From contig NZ_JAMLIG010000003.1 in NCBI RefSeq assembly GCF_023954305.1, positions 357,967 to 421,966 of the forward strand: a stretch of 64,000 nucleotides of DNA. The letters are read 5' to 3'. Position numbers and translations under genes: made by a program. Positions 26,206 through 34,549 of this stretch are shown piece after piece (the stretch's first letter is position 1; each line of letters opens with the position of its first letter). The DNA is from Mesorhizobium sp. GTDB taxonomy: Bacteria; Pseudomonadota; Alphaproteobacteria; Rhizobiales; Rhizobiaceae. A model generated the notes under the pieces. The model ran no database searches, was not told the DNA's origin, and worked only from the letters and a program-made list of their open reading frames with translations.

Positions 26206-27180
26206 TCATCTGTCAACGGGCAAGCCCTCGCGGTTCCATTGTTCCATGCCGCCGCGCAAAACGCTGACGTCACCAAAACCGGCGTCGCTAAATAATGCTG
26301 CGGCACTCGCCGAGCGCTTGTCAGTCCTACAAACCAGAATGACAGGAAGATCCCGCGAGGCTCTGATCTCGATCAATCGGTTGGACAATTCGCCGAGCGG
26401 CAAGTTGAGTGCCGAGGCGATATGGCCGAGCGCGCCATCGAACTCGTCGGGCTCGCGCACATCGACGACGGTGATGCCACCCTCGCGAAGGCGGCCCGCC
26501 AGCGCACTGACATCAATCCAGCGCAATTTCTTGCCGCGCAGTCGGAGCATCAGCCGCGGCAGGAAGGCGATTATAGCGAGCAGTCCCAGCGCGAGCAGGC
26601 CATAGCGTACGGCGGAGGCGTCGCCCGACAGTGCCTCGCGGCCGGCATGGCCAAGCCAGGTATAAGCAACCGCACCCGGCGCCATGCAGATAAAGGAGGT
26701 AATAACATAGGGAACGAATGTGATCCGCGTCAGGCCGAGCGCATAGTTTGTGAGGTTAAAGGGGAAGAGCGGAACGAGCCGCACGAATGCGACGAAACGC
26801 CAACCTTCCGCCTCAACGCCTTCGATCAGCCGCTTCAGTCGCCCGCCCGTCCGAGCCGCCACCCAACCGCCGGCAAGGTAGCGGGCGATGAGGAAGGCAA
26901 GGCTTCCCCCGAGCGTCGCGCCGACAAGATTAAGGAGTGAGCCCCATACAGGACCGAACAGGGCTCCACCCGCCAGCGCGAACAGGGTGCCGGGTATGAA
27001 AGCGATCGTTCCCACGGCATAGAGGCCCAGATAGGCGAAGGGCGCGAGGAGCCCGAGACTGAAGAGCCAGACATCGAGCGTCTCGAGGTCCAGTCGATCG
27101 CGGTTGAAGGCCGCCCAGGCTATGCCCCCGGCAACGCCCAGGAGAAGCAGCAGGCGCGGCAGAAGACGCTGAGCGCTCAC
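26206..27180 (-). CDS. TVP38/DedA-family membrane protein fused to rhodanese
   Basis: A 324-residue fusion. Residues about 1-215 are a TVP38/TMEM64 (SNARE-associated) membrane domain with FIPGTLFALAGGALFGPVWG and FVAFVRLVPLFPFNLTNYAL. Residues about 225-324 are a rhodanese domain (VVDVREPDEFDGALGHI) with active-site Cys in ILVCRTDKRS. The start is GTG 27180, overlapping the stop of the sterol-desaturase gene (GTGA). The fusion would tie a membrane transport function to sulfane-sulfur handling. The active-site Cys is kept. Confidence 0.85.
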   Translation of the reverse strand: MSAQRLLPRLLLLLGVAGGIAWAAFNRDRLDLETLDVWLFSLGLLAPFAYLGLYAVGTIAFIPGTLFALAGGALFGPVWGSLLNLVGATLGGSLAFLIARYLAGGWVAARTGGRLKRLIEGVEAEGWRFVAFVRLVPLFPFNLTNYALGLTRITFVPYVITSFICMAPGAVAYTWLGHAGREALSGDASAVRYGLLALGLLAIIAFLPRLMLRLRGKKLRWIDVSALAGRLREGGITVVDVREPDEFDGALGHIASALNLPLGELSNRLIEIRASRDLPVILVCRTDKRSASAAALFSDAGFGDVSVLRGGMEQWNREGLPVDR

Positions 27181-28025
27181 GGCTTTTCCTCGCTTCGCCC
27201 TCGGTTGATCGGATAACCGCTGGCCGGACCGCGCAGTGGTTGGACCAGCATCCGGTCGAGCCAGAGGTCACGACGGGTACGGAACTGCTCGATGCCGATG
27301 GTCATGGCCTCGTGGCCATCGCGAGGTTGCGGCCGGTAGGTGCCGAGCAGTCGGTCCCACCAAGCCAGGTTGAAGCCGAAGTTGGAATTGGTCTCACTCG
27401 GGTGAATCGAGTGGTGAACCCTATGCATATCCGGCGTGACGACGACGAGCCGCAGGATGTGGTCAATTGCGGCGGGGATGCGGATGTTGGAGTGGTTGAA
27501 CATCGCGGTGGCGTTGAGCAACACCTCGAAAACCAGCACGGCGACCGCGGGCGGCCCGAGCGCTACCACTACAGCGAGCTTGATGCCCATTGATAGAAGG
27601 ATTTCGACCGGGTGGAAACGCAACCCGGTGGAAACGTCGAATTCAAGGTCGGCGTGGTGCATACGGTGCAGCCGCCACAGCGCCGGCACGGCATGGAACA
27701 TGACATGTTGAAGATAGATGGCAAGATCGAGCGCCAGGACCGAAGCGATGAAGGCCAGCCAGGCGGGCACGTCGAAGATATTGAACAGGCCCCAGCCTTG
27801 CGTCTCGGCTATTACCGCCAGCCCTACCGCCACGACTGGGAAGGTGAGGCGTACCAGAAGTGTGTCGATGACGACGAGACCGAGATTGTTGCTCCAGCGG
27901 ATGAGCCGGGGAATCTCATGGCGCCGGCGCGGCGCGGCCACCTCCCAGATCGCCATGACCAGGAGGATGCCGAGAAAGAAAGCCATGCGGATCAGCGGTT
28001 CGTTCGCCAGCAAGAAGTCGGTCAT
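27177..28025 (-). CDS. Sterol desaturase / fatty-acid hydroxylase family protein
   Basis: A 282-residue integral membrane di-iron enzyme with four or five helices and the three His clusters of the superfamily: HVMFH, HRMHH and HRVHH, plus HPVE and FNHSNIRIP. The substrate is unknown (a lipid hydroxylation is likely). It is the first gene of the minus-strand operon and is divergent from the ArsR-rhodanese gene with an 83-bp shared control region. Confidence 0.85.
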   Translation of the reverse strand: MTDFLLANEPLIRMAFFLGILLVMAIWEVAAPRRRHEIPRLIRWSNNLGLVVIDTLLVRLTFPVVAVGLAVIAETQGWGLFNIFDVPAWLAFIASVLALDLAIYLQHVMFHAVPALWRLHRMHHADLEFDVSTGLRFHPVEILLSMGIKLAVVVALGPPAVAVLVFEVLLNATAMFNHSNIRIPAAIDHILRLVVVTPDMHRVHHSIHPSETNSNFGFNLAWWDRLLGTYRPQPRDGHEAMTIGIEQFRTRRDLWLDRMLVQPLRGPASGYPINRGRSEEKP

Positions 28026-28070
28026 TGAACTTGAGATCCTTGCAAAGCCTGTGCAGGCAATTTACATTCA

Positions 28071-28088
28071 ATTACTCTCTTGAGTGAT
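28071..28088. promoter_or_regulatory. Candidate ArsR-type operator
   Basis: An imperfect palindrome ATTACTC-TCTT-GAGTGAT in an AT-rich part of the divergent intergenic region, followed by ATATATTAT. Its position between the repressor and the sulfur operon fits an ArsR-family binding site that controls both. Confidence 0.5.
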
Positions 28089-28108
28089 ATATTATCAGGT
28101 GGTGCAAA

Positions 28109-28771
28109 ATGTCAATCGGTCCCAAACAGGCGCTCTATTCGGAGTTCGCAACCGTCGCCCGTGCACTCGGGTCGCAGCACCGCCTGGAAATCCTTGAACA
28201 TCTCGCCCAGGGCGAACGCGGCGTCGAAGCGTTGGCAGAGCGTGTCGGGTTGTCGGTCGCCAACGCTTCGCAGCACCTGCAACAGCTCAGAAGGGCTGGG
28301 CTGGTCGCGCCGCGCCGCGACGGCAAGTTCGTGCTCTACCGGATCGCGGACGACGGTGTGCTCGGGCTGTTGGCGGCGCTGTCCGGCATCGCGGAGCGCA
28401 ATCTCGCCGAAGTCGATCGCATCCGGCGGGACTATTTTGACGACCGCGACAGCATGGAACCGGTGTCGCGCGAGGAACTCTTGCAGCGGACGCGCGACGG
28501 TCTGGTCACCGTCCTCGATGTCCGCCCGGCCGACGAGTTCGACGCTGGGCACCTGCCCGGCGCGGTCAACATTCCGCTCGGAAAACTGGAGGAGCGGCTA
28601 GCCGACCTCGATCCCGAACGTGAAATCGTCGCCTATTGTCGTGGACCGTGGTGTGTACTGTCCTTCGAGGCCGTAGCCGCGCTCCGCGCCAGGGGGTTCA
28701 AAGCCCGGCGTCTCGAAGATGGCCTGCCAGAGTGGCGCGCGGCCGGACTACCTATTGAAGGGCGCGCTTGA
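28109..28771 (+). CDS. ArsR-family repressor fused to rhodanese
   Basis: A 220-residue regulator. Residues about 8-95 are an ArsR winged helix (GSQHRLEILEHLAQGER, LSVANASQHLQQLRRAGLV). Residues about 120-220 are a rhodanese domain (VLDVRPADEFDAGHLPGAV) with active-site CRGPWC. Such fusions sense sulfane sulfur or oxidised sulfur species through the rhodanese Cys. It is divergent from the DedA-rhodanese/DsrE operon, which it most likely represses in the absence of signal. Confidence 0.9.
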   Translation: MSIGPKQALYSEFATVARALGSQHRLEILEHLAQGERGVEALAERVGLSVANASQHLQQLRRAGLVAPRRDGKFVLYRIADDGVLGLLAALSGIAERNLAEVDRIRRDYFDDRDSMEPVSREELLQRTRDGLVTVLDVRPADEFDAGHLPGAVNIPLGKLEERLADLDPEREIVAYCRGPWCVLSFEAVAALRARGFKARRLEDGLPEWRAAGLPIEGRA

Positions 28772-29118
28772 CCGGAATTGCCCGGAAGTCAGCGGGTCAG
28801 GCTCAAGGGCAGCGATCCCAACGCCATTCTGACGGCTAGCGCCGCGTTGGCTACAAACAATGAAAGTTGGCATTGCTCGCGATCTATTCGCTTGGCACCC
28901 GGAGTGCCTTTCTTGATTGCTGCGCTCTTAATCATGATTGCCATGGACGTTGCCGTGATGACCGGTGACCTGTCGACCTCCGGTTTCTGGCTACTGGAGA
29001 CCTTTCCGGTACTACCGAGGATGGGATGAGTTGGAAGAGGCCCTAGGGCTGAATGAATCGTGATTGGACCTTCCGGCTGCTGGAAGGCGTACAGATGCGT
29101 TGACTGGAGGTGCCAACC
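28772..29118. other. Stretch without a supported gene
   Basis: An 83-codon frame from 28778 includes a hydrophobic segment (about residues 45-65) but has no ribosome-binding site and no recognised family; I do not call it. Nothing else is apparent. Confidence 0.35.
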
Positions 29119-29346
29119 GTGAACCGAAAAAACGAGGTACTGGAGCGCGATATTCTACGCGTGTTCAAATGTGCTTGCCGTCAAAGCCGGCCAGACATCG
29201 CCGAATTCATGCTCGCGGCGCTGGAGAAGCTCGATCAGGAACAATCGGAGACGCCGCATTTTTCTCCTCGCAGGGCGTTGTTCGACGCCTATCATGAAAT
29301 CGCTGATCAGTCGGCCGGCACCGACGACCCGGAGTCCATTCAATAG
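29119..29346 (+). CDS. Small hypothetical protein
   Basis: A 75-residue acidic, helical protein with two cysteines (CACRQS) near residue 17. The GTG start at 29119 has GGAGG eight bases upstream, which makes it preferable to the earlier in-frame GTG at 29110 that overlaps that site. No family is recognised. A similar-sized hypothetical follows 190 bases later on the same strand. Confidence 0.5.
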   Translation: MNRKNEVLERDILRVFKCACRQSRPDIAEFMLAALEKLDQEQSETPHFSPRRALFDAYHEIADQSAGTDDPESIQ

Positions 29347-29536
29347 GCTGGACTGTCGATTTCCCGATAAAAGGGGCAGATGCGACCGAGATCGGGCGCG
29401 CTGTGGCTTCCAATTCATCGCAGCACTATGCCGCGACGCGAGGTTCTTTTCCCGCGCTTTTGATTTGAATCAACGCGCCGCGTTCCTTTTGGTAACCATT
29501 TTCATCTGCGTGCTGTAAAAATTGGAGACGCTTGAG

Positions 29537-29755
29537 GTGTCCATCGATCCCGTCAACGAGCTCGTGCAGCAATGTATCGCGGCGCAGCTTGCCGGCGCGA
29601 ACTTTCCGGAGGTCTGGCATCGGATCCTCAAGAACCATTCACTCGTTACCGGTCCGGTTGTGCAGAACCACGCGAATGGCACGCCGCGTCTTGAGGTCCG
29701 GTTGAGCAATGGCAAGCGGCTTGTCTATCGCGAGCATGGCTATTCCATCGAGTAG
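29537..29755 (+). CDS. Small hypothetical protein
   Basis: A 72-residue protein (or 77 from TTG 29522) with ordinary composition, LVQQCIAAQLAGANFPEVWHRILKN-type helix and a basic C-terminal strand. GGAG lies nine bases before the GTG at 29537. No known domain; the balanced sequence and ribosome-binding site support a real gene. Confidence 0.45.
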   Translation: MSIDPVNELVQQCIAAQLAGANFPEVWHRILKNHSLVTGPVVQNHANGTPRLEVRLSNGKRLVYREHGYSIE

Positions 29756-29838
29756 GTATTGCAAAGCTGGCGCACGTAAATCCGTCCGGGACATGTTGCT
29801 GGACGACTTCCCGCAAATTGCGGACATGAATATCGAAT

Positions 29839-30165
29839 TCAGGAAGCCAGCGCTTTGAGAGCCGGGCATTCCGGAACTTCATCGCCCGAGCACTGCGCGG
29901 CCGTAGACGCCAACACTTTCTCGATACGGCGGAGGTCGGCGATCTTGGCGCGCACATCAGCCAGATGCCGTTCGGTTCGCTCTTTCACCTCGGCGCAAGT
30001 TTGGGTGCCGCCGGCGACAAGATCCAGGAGGCCGCGAATCTGCTAGATGGCGAAGCTAAGCTCGCGGGCTCGCAGGATGAAGCGCAGGCGCGCAACGTGG
30101 CTGTCGTCATAGATGCGATGGCCCGAGGCGGTGCGTGGCGGGTCGGGCATCATCAGGACGCCGAG
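29839..30165 (-). pseudogene. MerR-family regulator, C-terminal part with nonsense codon
   Basis: The minus strand gives PDPPRTASGHRIYDDSHVAR, LRFILRARELSFAI, an in-frame TAG (30043-30045), then QIRGLLDLVAGGTQTCAEV, KERTERHLADVRAKIADLR and the C-terminal Cys (SGDEVPECPAL), typical of metal-responsive MerR proteins (CadR/ZntR/CueR class). The N-terminal DNA-binding helices are replaced by a piece of a transporter, joined in frame near 30165. It was once divergent from the P1B-ATPase gene. Confidence 0.72.
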
Positions 30166-30410
30166 CCTCACCATGGGCTCCTCGGGAACAATCTGGAGAA
30201 GCAGCAGGACGATCGCCGGGATCGCGACGAAATTGGAGACGAGCAGGGTCGCGAGGAACCTGACATGCCTGAACGCGGAGCCGATCTCGGCTAGCGGAAC
30301 CTGCAGGAGCGTGACGAAGAGCATGAGAGCCAGGGCCCGGTTCATCGCCGTCTCGAAAGTAGTGCTCGCCGGGACCGACAGGACGGTCGCGGCGGCGGCG
30401 AGAGGCCAGA
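30165..30410 (-). pseudogene. ACR3-type arsenite transporter fragment fused to MerR
   Basis: About 80 residues of a membrane transporter (MNRALALMLFVTLLQVPLAE, HVRFLATLLVSNFVAIPAI, LLLLQIVPEEPMVRLGVLMM) match the ACR3/SBF family of arsenite and bile-acid permeases. Both ends of the gene are missing. At its C-terminal side it runs in frame into the MerR relic, creating a chimeric open frame of 100 codons that ends at the TAG. This is a recombination scar. Confidence 0.6.
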
Positions 30411-30615
30411 TACTTTCAGACCTGCAGCCGTTCCATCAGTTGCTTAATCCCCAGCCTTGTTTTCCGCCATTGCGGCCCTCATGTCCCATAAAAGGCGAGA
30501 ACGCCGGGCGCGCTTCAGCCTCGCTCGCCGTCACTAAGTAGCCTGCTTCAGAAACGCAATTCGAAAGAGACGTGTGACGTTCCGGCGTTGCTGCCGATCT
30601 CTCCGCGGGTATCCC

Positions 30616-30646
30616 TTGCACCTCTAGCCCCTAGAGGAATTAGTCT
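30616..30646 (+). promoter_or_regulatory. MerR-type metal-responsive promoter
   Basis: A -35 TTGCAC (30616-30621) and -10 TAGTCT (30641-30646) are separated by the long 19-bp spacer that marks MerR-controlled promoters, and the spacer holds the perfect inverted repeat CCTCTAG-CCC-CTAGAGG (30621-30637). It faces the P1B-ATPase pseudogene. The cognate regulator has lost its DNA-binding domain. Confidence 0.7.
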
Positions 30647-30667
30647 CGTGGCAAATCATCGTTCTTC

Positions 30668-31498
30668 GTGAGGATCCGACATGACCGCTGCCCCCCAGAA
30701 GACCCGTTCCGCGTCGAGGGCATGGACTACGCAGGATGCGCCGCCAAGATCGACAGGGTCGTGCGCCGCGCGTCGGGGGTGACCGATGTGATAGTGTCTG
30801 CCACGGCCGGGACGATGGTCGTCGATCACGAGGTCGGAGCCGATCTCGGTTACATGACGAAGCGCGCGGCGAGCCTCGGCTATAATATCGTCGCGGACGC
30901 GAAGCCCAGCGAGCATCAAGGCAATGGCGACGCTCGTGCCGAAGACCACACCTGGAACGCGATGGCGAGACGGTCGAAGTTCCCGCCGAAAGCCTCTTCA
31001 TTGATGCGACCATCCTCGTGCCGCCCGGAGACAGGATTCCCGCGGACGGCATGATCCTTTCCGGCGTGACCTAGGTCGATGAATCGCCTGTGACGGGCAA
31101 ATACGTGCCGAAGCCGAAGGGTCCGTAGGATCAGGTCTTCGCCGGCAAGATCAACCAGGACGCCGCGATTCGCATCAATGTGACGGCGGAGGCGCAGGAC
31201 AACACGATTTCGCGCGTGATTCGGCTGGTCGAAGAGGCCCAGAAAACCAAGGCGCCGACCGAGCGCTTCTCGAAATATTACACGCCGGGCGTAATGGTCG
31301 TCGCCGCCCTGATCTCTATGCTGCCGCCATTGGCCTTCGGTGGCGACTGGAGCGAATGGATCTACAATGGCCTATCGGTCCTGCTCATCGGGTGCCCTGC
31401 GCCCTTGTAATCTCGACGCCGGCGGCAATCGCCGCTAGCCTCTCGGCGGGCGCCCGGCGCGGCATGCTGATGAAGGGCGGAGCGGTGCTGGAGTCGCT
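30668..31498 (+). pseudogene. Heavy-metal P1B-type ATPase (CadA/ZntA-like), decayed
   Basis: Remnants in several frames: an HMA domain (VEGMDYAGCAAKID; the first metal-binding Cys of GMDCxxC is Tyr), then, after a large internal deletion near 30960, the actuator domain (ILVPPGDRIPADGMI, DESPVTGKYVPK) with in-frame stops at about 31072 and 31126, then INVTAEAQDNTISRVIRLVE and the membrane part up to LLIGCP. There one T is missing, so the ion-binding CPC motif is broken; the other frame continues CALVISTPAAIAASLSAG and GMLMKGGAVLE. The gene stops at about 31498; phosphorylation and ATP domains are absent. Confidence 0.8.
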
Positions 31499-31879
31499 TA
31501 TTCCCACCTCAAAAAAGGAACCATTATCCGATCCCAGTACGCCGACACAACCGCGATTGGTTGACCAGCCATCGAGACCTTGTTCGCCCCCATGCCACTG
31601 TGCGATGGAAGCAGGCTACAGGCTGTAGGCTGTACCAGCTGTATACCTGCCCACCGCCAATTTGCGGCGCAGCATTGACATCCAGGCCGCGACGGCGTGA
31701 CCTCCACGTCTGAACACACCCAGTGAATTCCTGATCGCCTCCCTACGCAGCCGGTTGCCGCGCTTCACATATCCGCCGTTGCCGATGAAACGCTGCTTTC
31801 GTCGTGCAGGCGCGCTTGACCTCGATAAGTCCAGTCGCCCCAGACCAAGAGCTACTTTCTTCGAGAGACCGACAGCGTG
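31499..31879. other. Stretch without a supported gene
   Basis: Sequence after the P1B-ATPase break point. No frame has recognisable similarity; it includes a short direct repeat CAGGCTACAGGCTGTAGGCTG (31612-31632). It may be an unidentified transposon scar. Confidence 0.35.
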
Positions 31880-32185
31880 TCAGTCGAAAGGAACGAGGAA
31901 CTCTACGCGCTGCGGGCGTTGCCCGTCACTTGCCGGAATCAGTAAAACCACAATGCACATCTCCCGCCCGTCTTGCGTCGACGCTGTAGAACGCGCGAGC
32001 AAGCCACCTTTCTGTGCGGCAACCTCCTCGCCCACGGAATAGCAATCGGGGGACGAGATGAGCGGCAGGTCACCATTTTCGTCTGTTTCGACCTTCTCAT
32101 CCGCCCCGGCGGCGCCGTACGTCAGAAGCGCCGCCATGACCAGCGAACTGGCAGAGAGTCGCGCAGAAGGGCGAAAGCTTTTCAT
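31880..32185 (-). CDS. Small secreted protein of unknown function
   Basis: A 101-residue protein with a clear signal peptide (SARLSASSLVMAALLTYGAAGA) and an acidic mature part ending VEFLVPFD, with two cysteines (SPDC, GREMC). The ATG at 32185 is preferred because the signal starts there; an upstream frame exists. It lies downstream of the sensor kinase on the same strand, 225 bases away, so it may be part of the same regulon. Confidence 0.55.
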   Translation of the reverse strand: MKSFRPSARLSASSLVMAALLTYGAAGADEKVETDENGDLPLISSPDCYSVGEEVAAQKGGLLARSTASTQDGREMCIVVLLIPASDGQRPQRVEFLVPFD

Positions 32186-32409
32186 GCTGCGTCTTTTATT
32201 GGTTTCTGACTGAACGCAGCATGAACCCACCAGGTTCGCGGCGAAATAATTGAAGCAGCGGATCCGCTGGCCGATCTGCCCCAATCAGCTGAGCGGCAAT
32301 GGACGCTTCATCACCGCGTAGGGGAAATGTCGAGGTAGCCCGCATTGGACAATACTCCAAGTGCCGGACGCCGATCCGCAGGAATTCCCGTCAGTCAGCG
32401 CACGCCCTT

Positions 32410-33780
32410 TCATGCTCGAGCTTCCCGGCTCCAGATGACCATGCTCGCGGACAGCCCGCGAGGTTCTCGATTCGCTAGACTAAGCGTGCCGCCGACCCGA
32501 GTCATTGCCAGTTCTGCGATCGAAAGGCCGAGCCCACTCCCGGTCTCGGCTTTGTTTCGGCCGCGGAAAAATTTCTCTGTCGCACGGGGAATTTCGGTTT
32601 CCGGCATCCCAGGACCATCATCCTCAATAACGATTGAGACTTCGTTCCGTCTTGCGTTTATACGGCACCTGACACTGCCGCCGTCAGGGGAATGGAGGAT
32701 CGCGTTTTCCATTAGGTTGCGGAGCGCGAGCGCGAAGAATTGCGGTTCAACGAATGCCTGAATGTCCGCCGCGGTCCCGTCGACGGTCACAGTTACGTTG
32801 TGGTTCCTTGCGAGAGGCTGAAGATCGGCGACGACCGCCTTCAAGACCGCCACCGGCTCCTCGGAAGACAGGATGGGCACCGCTTCGCCCGTCTCGATCG
32901 TGGCCAGGTCAAGCAACTGCTTTACAAGCCGGCTGGTGCGGTCGACGCCGGAAGCAATCTGCCTGAGCGCGTTGGCGTGCACGGCGCCATCTGCACTGGC
33001 GAGCGCAATCTGCGCCTGCGTCTTCAGGCCCGCCAGAGGGGTCTTCAGTTCGTGCGCGGCAAAGGCGGTGAAGCTGCGCTCCCGCTCGCGCGCGTCCTCA
33101 ACACGCTTGAACAGGCCGTTCAACGCATTGACGGCCGGCGCGATTTCGCTCGGTGCGCCCGCGTTCGGCAGCGGCCGAAGATCGTGCGCGGTACGGCTGG
33201 AAAGCGTTGCCGCCATGTCGCTCAAGGGCGACAGGCCTCGCCGCACGCTGAGCCAGATCAGCCCGATCATGATCGGCAGTATGAGCAGCGCGGGAAGCAG
33301 AAGACCCTTGATGACATCGCCGACCAGGCGGTCGCGGATTTGGACGCTGTCGCCGACCATGACGCGCACGCCAAGTGTTTCATTCTCGACGGTATAGACC
33401 CGCCACGTCTCGCCATCGATCACGCTTTCCGAGAACCCTTCTGCCTTGTGCGTAAGACGCGTCTCCGGTGCCCCCTCGGATCGCCCGACCAGCGTGCCGT
33501 CGAGTGACCAAATCTGACAGGAGAGCTGGCGCTCGTAGGGTCTTCCACCGACGTCGAACACTGGCTGGACGTCGCTCGCCATGCCTTCGGTTGCCGCGAT
33601 CTCGATCCTGTGATCCGTCAGGAGCGAATTGACCATGCGCGCGGCTTCCGTAAGGCGCGCGTCGAGAACGCGTTCCACCTCGGCTTGCGTGCTGAGATAA
33701 ATCCACACAACAGCCGACAGCCAGACCGCTCCTGTCGCGGCAACCAGGATGACGATGAGACGCGCCCTGATCGAGGTCAT
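32410..33780 (-). CDS. Sensor histidine kinase (QseC/PmrB/TctE-like)
   Basis: A 456-residue sensor. N-terminal helix (about 8-30), periplasmic sensor domain (about 31-165), second helix (about 166-190), HAMP-like linker, H box FAAHELKTPLAGL, N box NLMENAILHSP, G boxes DDGPGMP and GSGLGLSI. The periplasmic domain includes one Cys (QLSCQIW). Its ATG (33780) overlaps the stop of the response regulator (ATGA). It faces, across the regulator gene, a periplasmic thiol-redox operon that it may monitor. Confidence 0.92.
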   Translation of the reverse strand: MTSIRARLIVILVAATGAVWLSAVVWIYLSTQAEVERVLDARLTEAARMVNSLLTDHRIEIAATEGMASDVQPVFDVGGRPYERQLSCQIWSLDGTLVGRSEGAPETRLTHKAEGFSESVIDGETWRVYTVENETLGVRVMVGDSVQIRDRLVGDVIKGLLLPALLILPIMIGLIWLSVRRGLSPLSDMAATLSSRTAHDLRPLPNAGAPSEIAPAVNALNGLFKRVEDARERERSFTAFAAHELKTPLAGLKTQAQIALASADGAVHANALRQIASGVDRTSRLVKQLLDLATIETGEAVPILSSEEPVAVLKAVVADLQPLARNHNVTVTVDGTAADIQAFVEPQFFALALRNLMENAILHSPDGGSVRCRINARRNEVSIVIEDDGPGMPETEIPRATEKFFRGRNKAETGSGLGLSIAELAMTRVGGTLSLANREPRGLSASMVIWSREARA

Positions 33781-34442
33781 GGCCGCTCCTCGCAAAGACG
33801 GTAACCCAAGCCGCGCACGGTCTCGATGAAGTCGGGCCCCAGTTTGGAGCGAAGGTGGTGGATGTGCACTTCGACGGCATTGCTCTCGACCTCTTCCTGC
33901 CATCCATAAAGCGCTTCCTCGAGCGCGCTTTTGGCGACGACCATGCCTGGCCGCTCCATCAGCGCCCGGAGCACGGAGAACTCGCGGCGCGTGAGTTTTA
34001 CGGGTTCGCCCCCATTAGTCACGGTCAATTGCGCCGGGTCGAGCACCGCGGTCCGCCACTCCAGAACCGACGAGGCCCGGCCCGAACCCCGGCGCGCGAT
34101 GGCGCGTATCCGTGCCGCAAGTTCATCCAGATCGAACGGCTTTCCCAGATAGTCGTCGGCGCCGGCATCAAGGCCCGAGATCCGGTCCGATACCTGATCG
34201 CGCGCGGTCAGGAGGAGGACTGGTATGCGATCCTTCCTTCGTCGCAGCGTCGCCAGGACATCGAGACCGGAGCCGTCCGGCAACATGAGGTCGAGCACGA
34301 TCGCTTCATGGCTTTGCGCATGGACCGCGGCCAGCGCGTCCTCGCATGTCGATACGGCGTCGACGGTGAAGCCAGCAAGCCCCAGGCCGACGGTCAAGCC
34401 GTCGAGCAACATGGGATCATCTTCTACCACAAGTATCCGCAT
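33777..34442 (-). CDS. OmpR-family response regulator (QseB/PmrA/TctD-like)
   Basis: A 221-residue regulator: receiver domain with acidic pocket VEDDP and phospho-acceptor Asp in VLDLMLPDGSG, then a winged-helix DNA-binding domain (LTRREFSVLRALMERPG, EVHIHHLRSKLG, VRGLGYRLCEERP). The ATG at 34442 is preferred over a TTG at 34460. A CTTAAG-N5-CTTAAG element, the form of site used by PmrA/QseB-type regulators, lies 51 bp upstream and 41 bp before dsbD, so it probably controls itself and the divergent operon. Confidence 0.93.
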   Translation of the reverse strand: MRILVVEDDPMLLDGLTVGLGLAGFTVDAVSTCEDALAAVHAQSHEAIVLDLMLPDGSGLDVLATLRRRKDRIPVLLLTARDQVSDRISGLDAGADDYLGKPFDLDELAARIRAIARRGSGRASSVLEWRTAVLDPAQLTVTNGGEPVKLTRREFSVLRALMERPGMVVAKSALEEALYGWQEEVESNAVEVHIHHLRSKLGPDFIETVRGLGYRLCEERP

Positions 34443-34492
34443 GTTTCTTGGCGCCTTCAATTCGCTGTCTGAACGCCAATCTGCAATCCCGG

Positions 34493-34509
34493 CTTAAGGC
34501 TGCCTTAAG
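34493..34509. promoter_or_regulatory. Response-regulator box CTTAAG-N5-CTTAAG
   Basis: Two perfect CTTAAG hexamers (34493-34498 and 34504-34509) with a 5-bp spacer, i.e. an 11-bp direct repeat on one face of the helix, between the response regulator and dsbD. It is the architecture bound by PmrA/BasR/QseB-type regulators. Since each hexamer is itself palindromic, it can serve both directions. Confidence 0.75.
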
Positions 34510-34549
34510 CTGGCGATTGGATTCGGCAACCCACGGACAGGTCCTGCCT

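Noticed and set aside
28778..29029. 83-codon frame with a hydrophobic stretch after the ArsR-rhodanese gene
   Set aside because: No ribosome-binding site and the sequence around the hydrophobic part looks random; left as unassigned.
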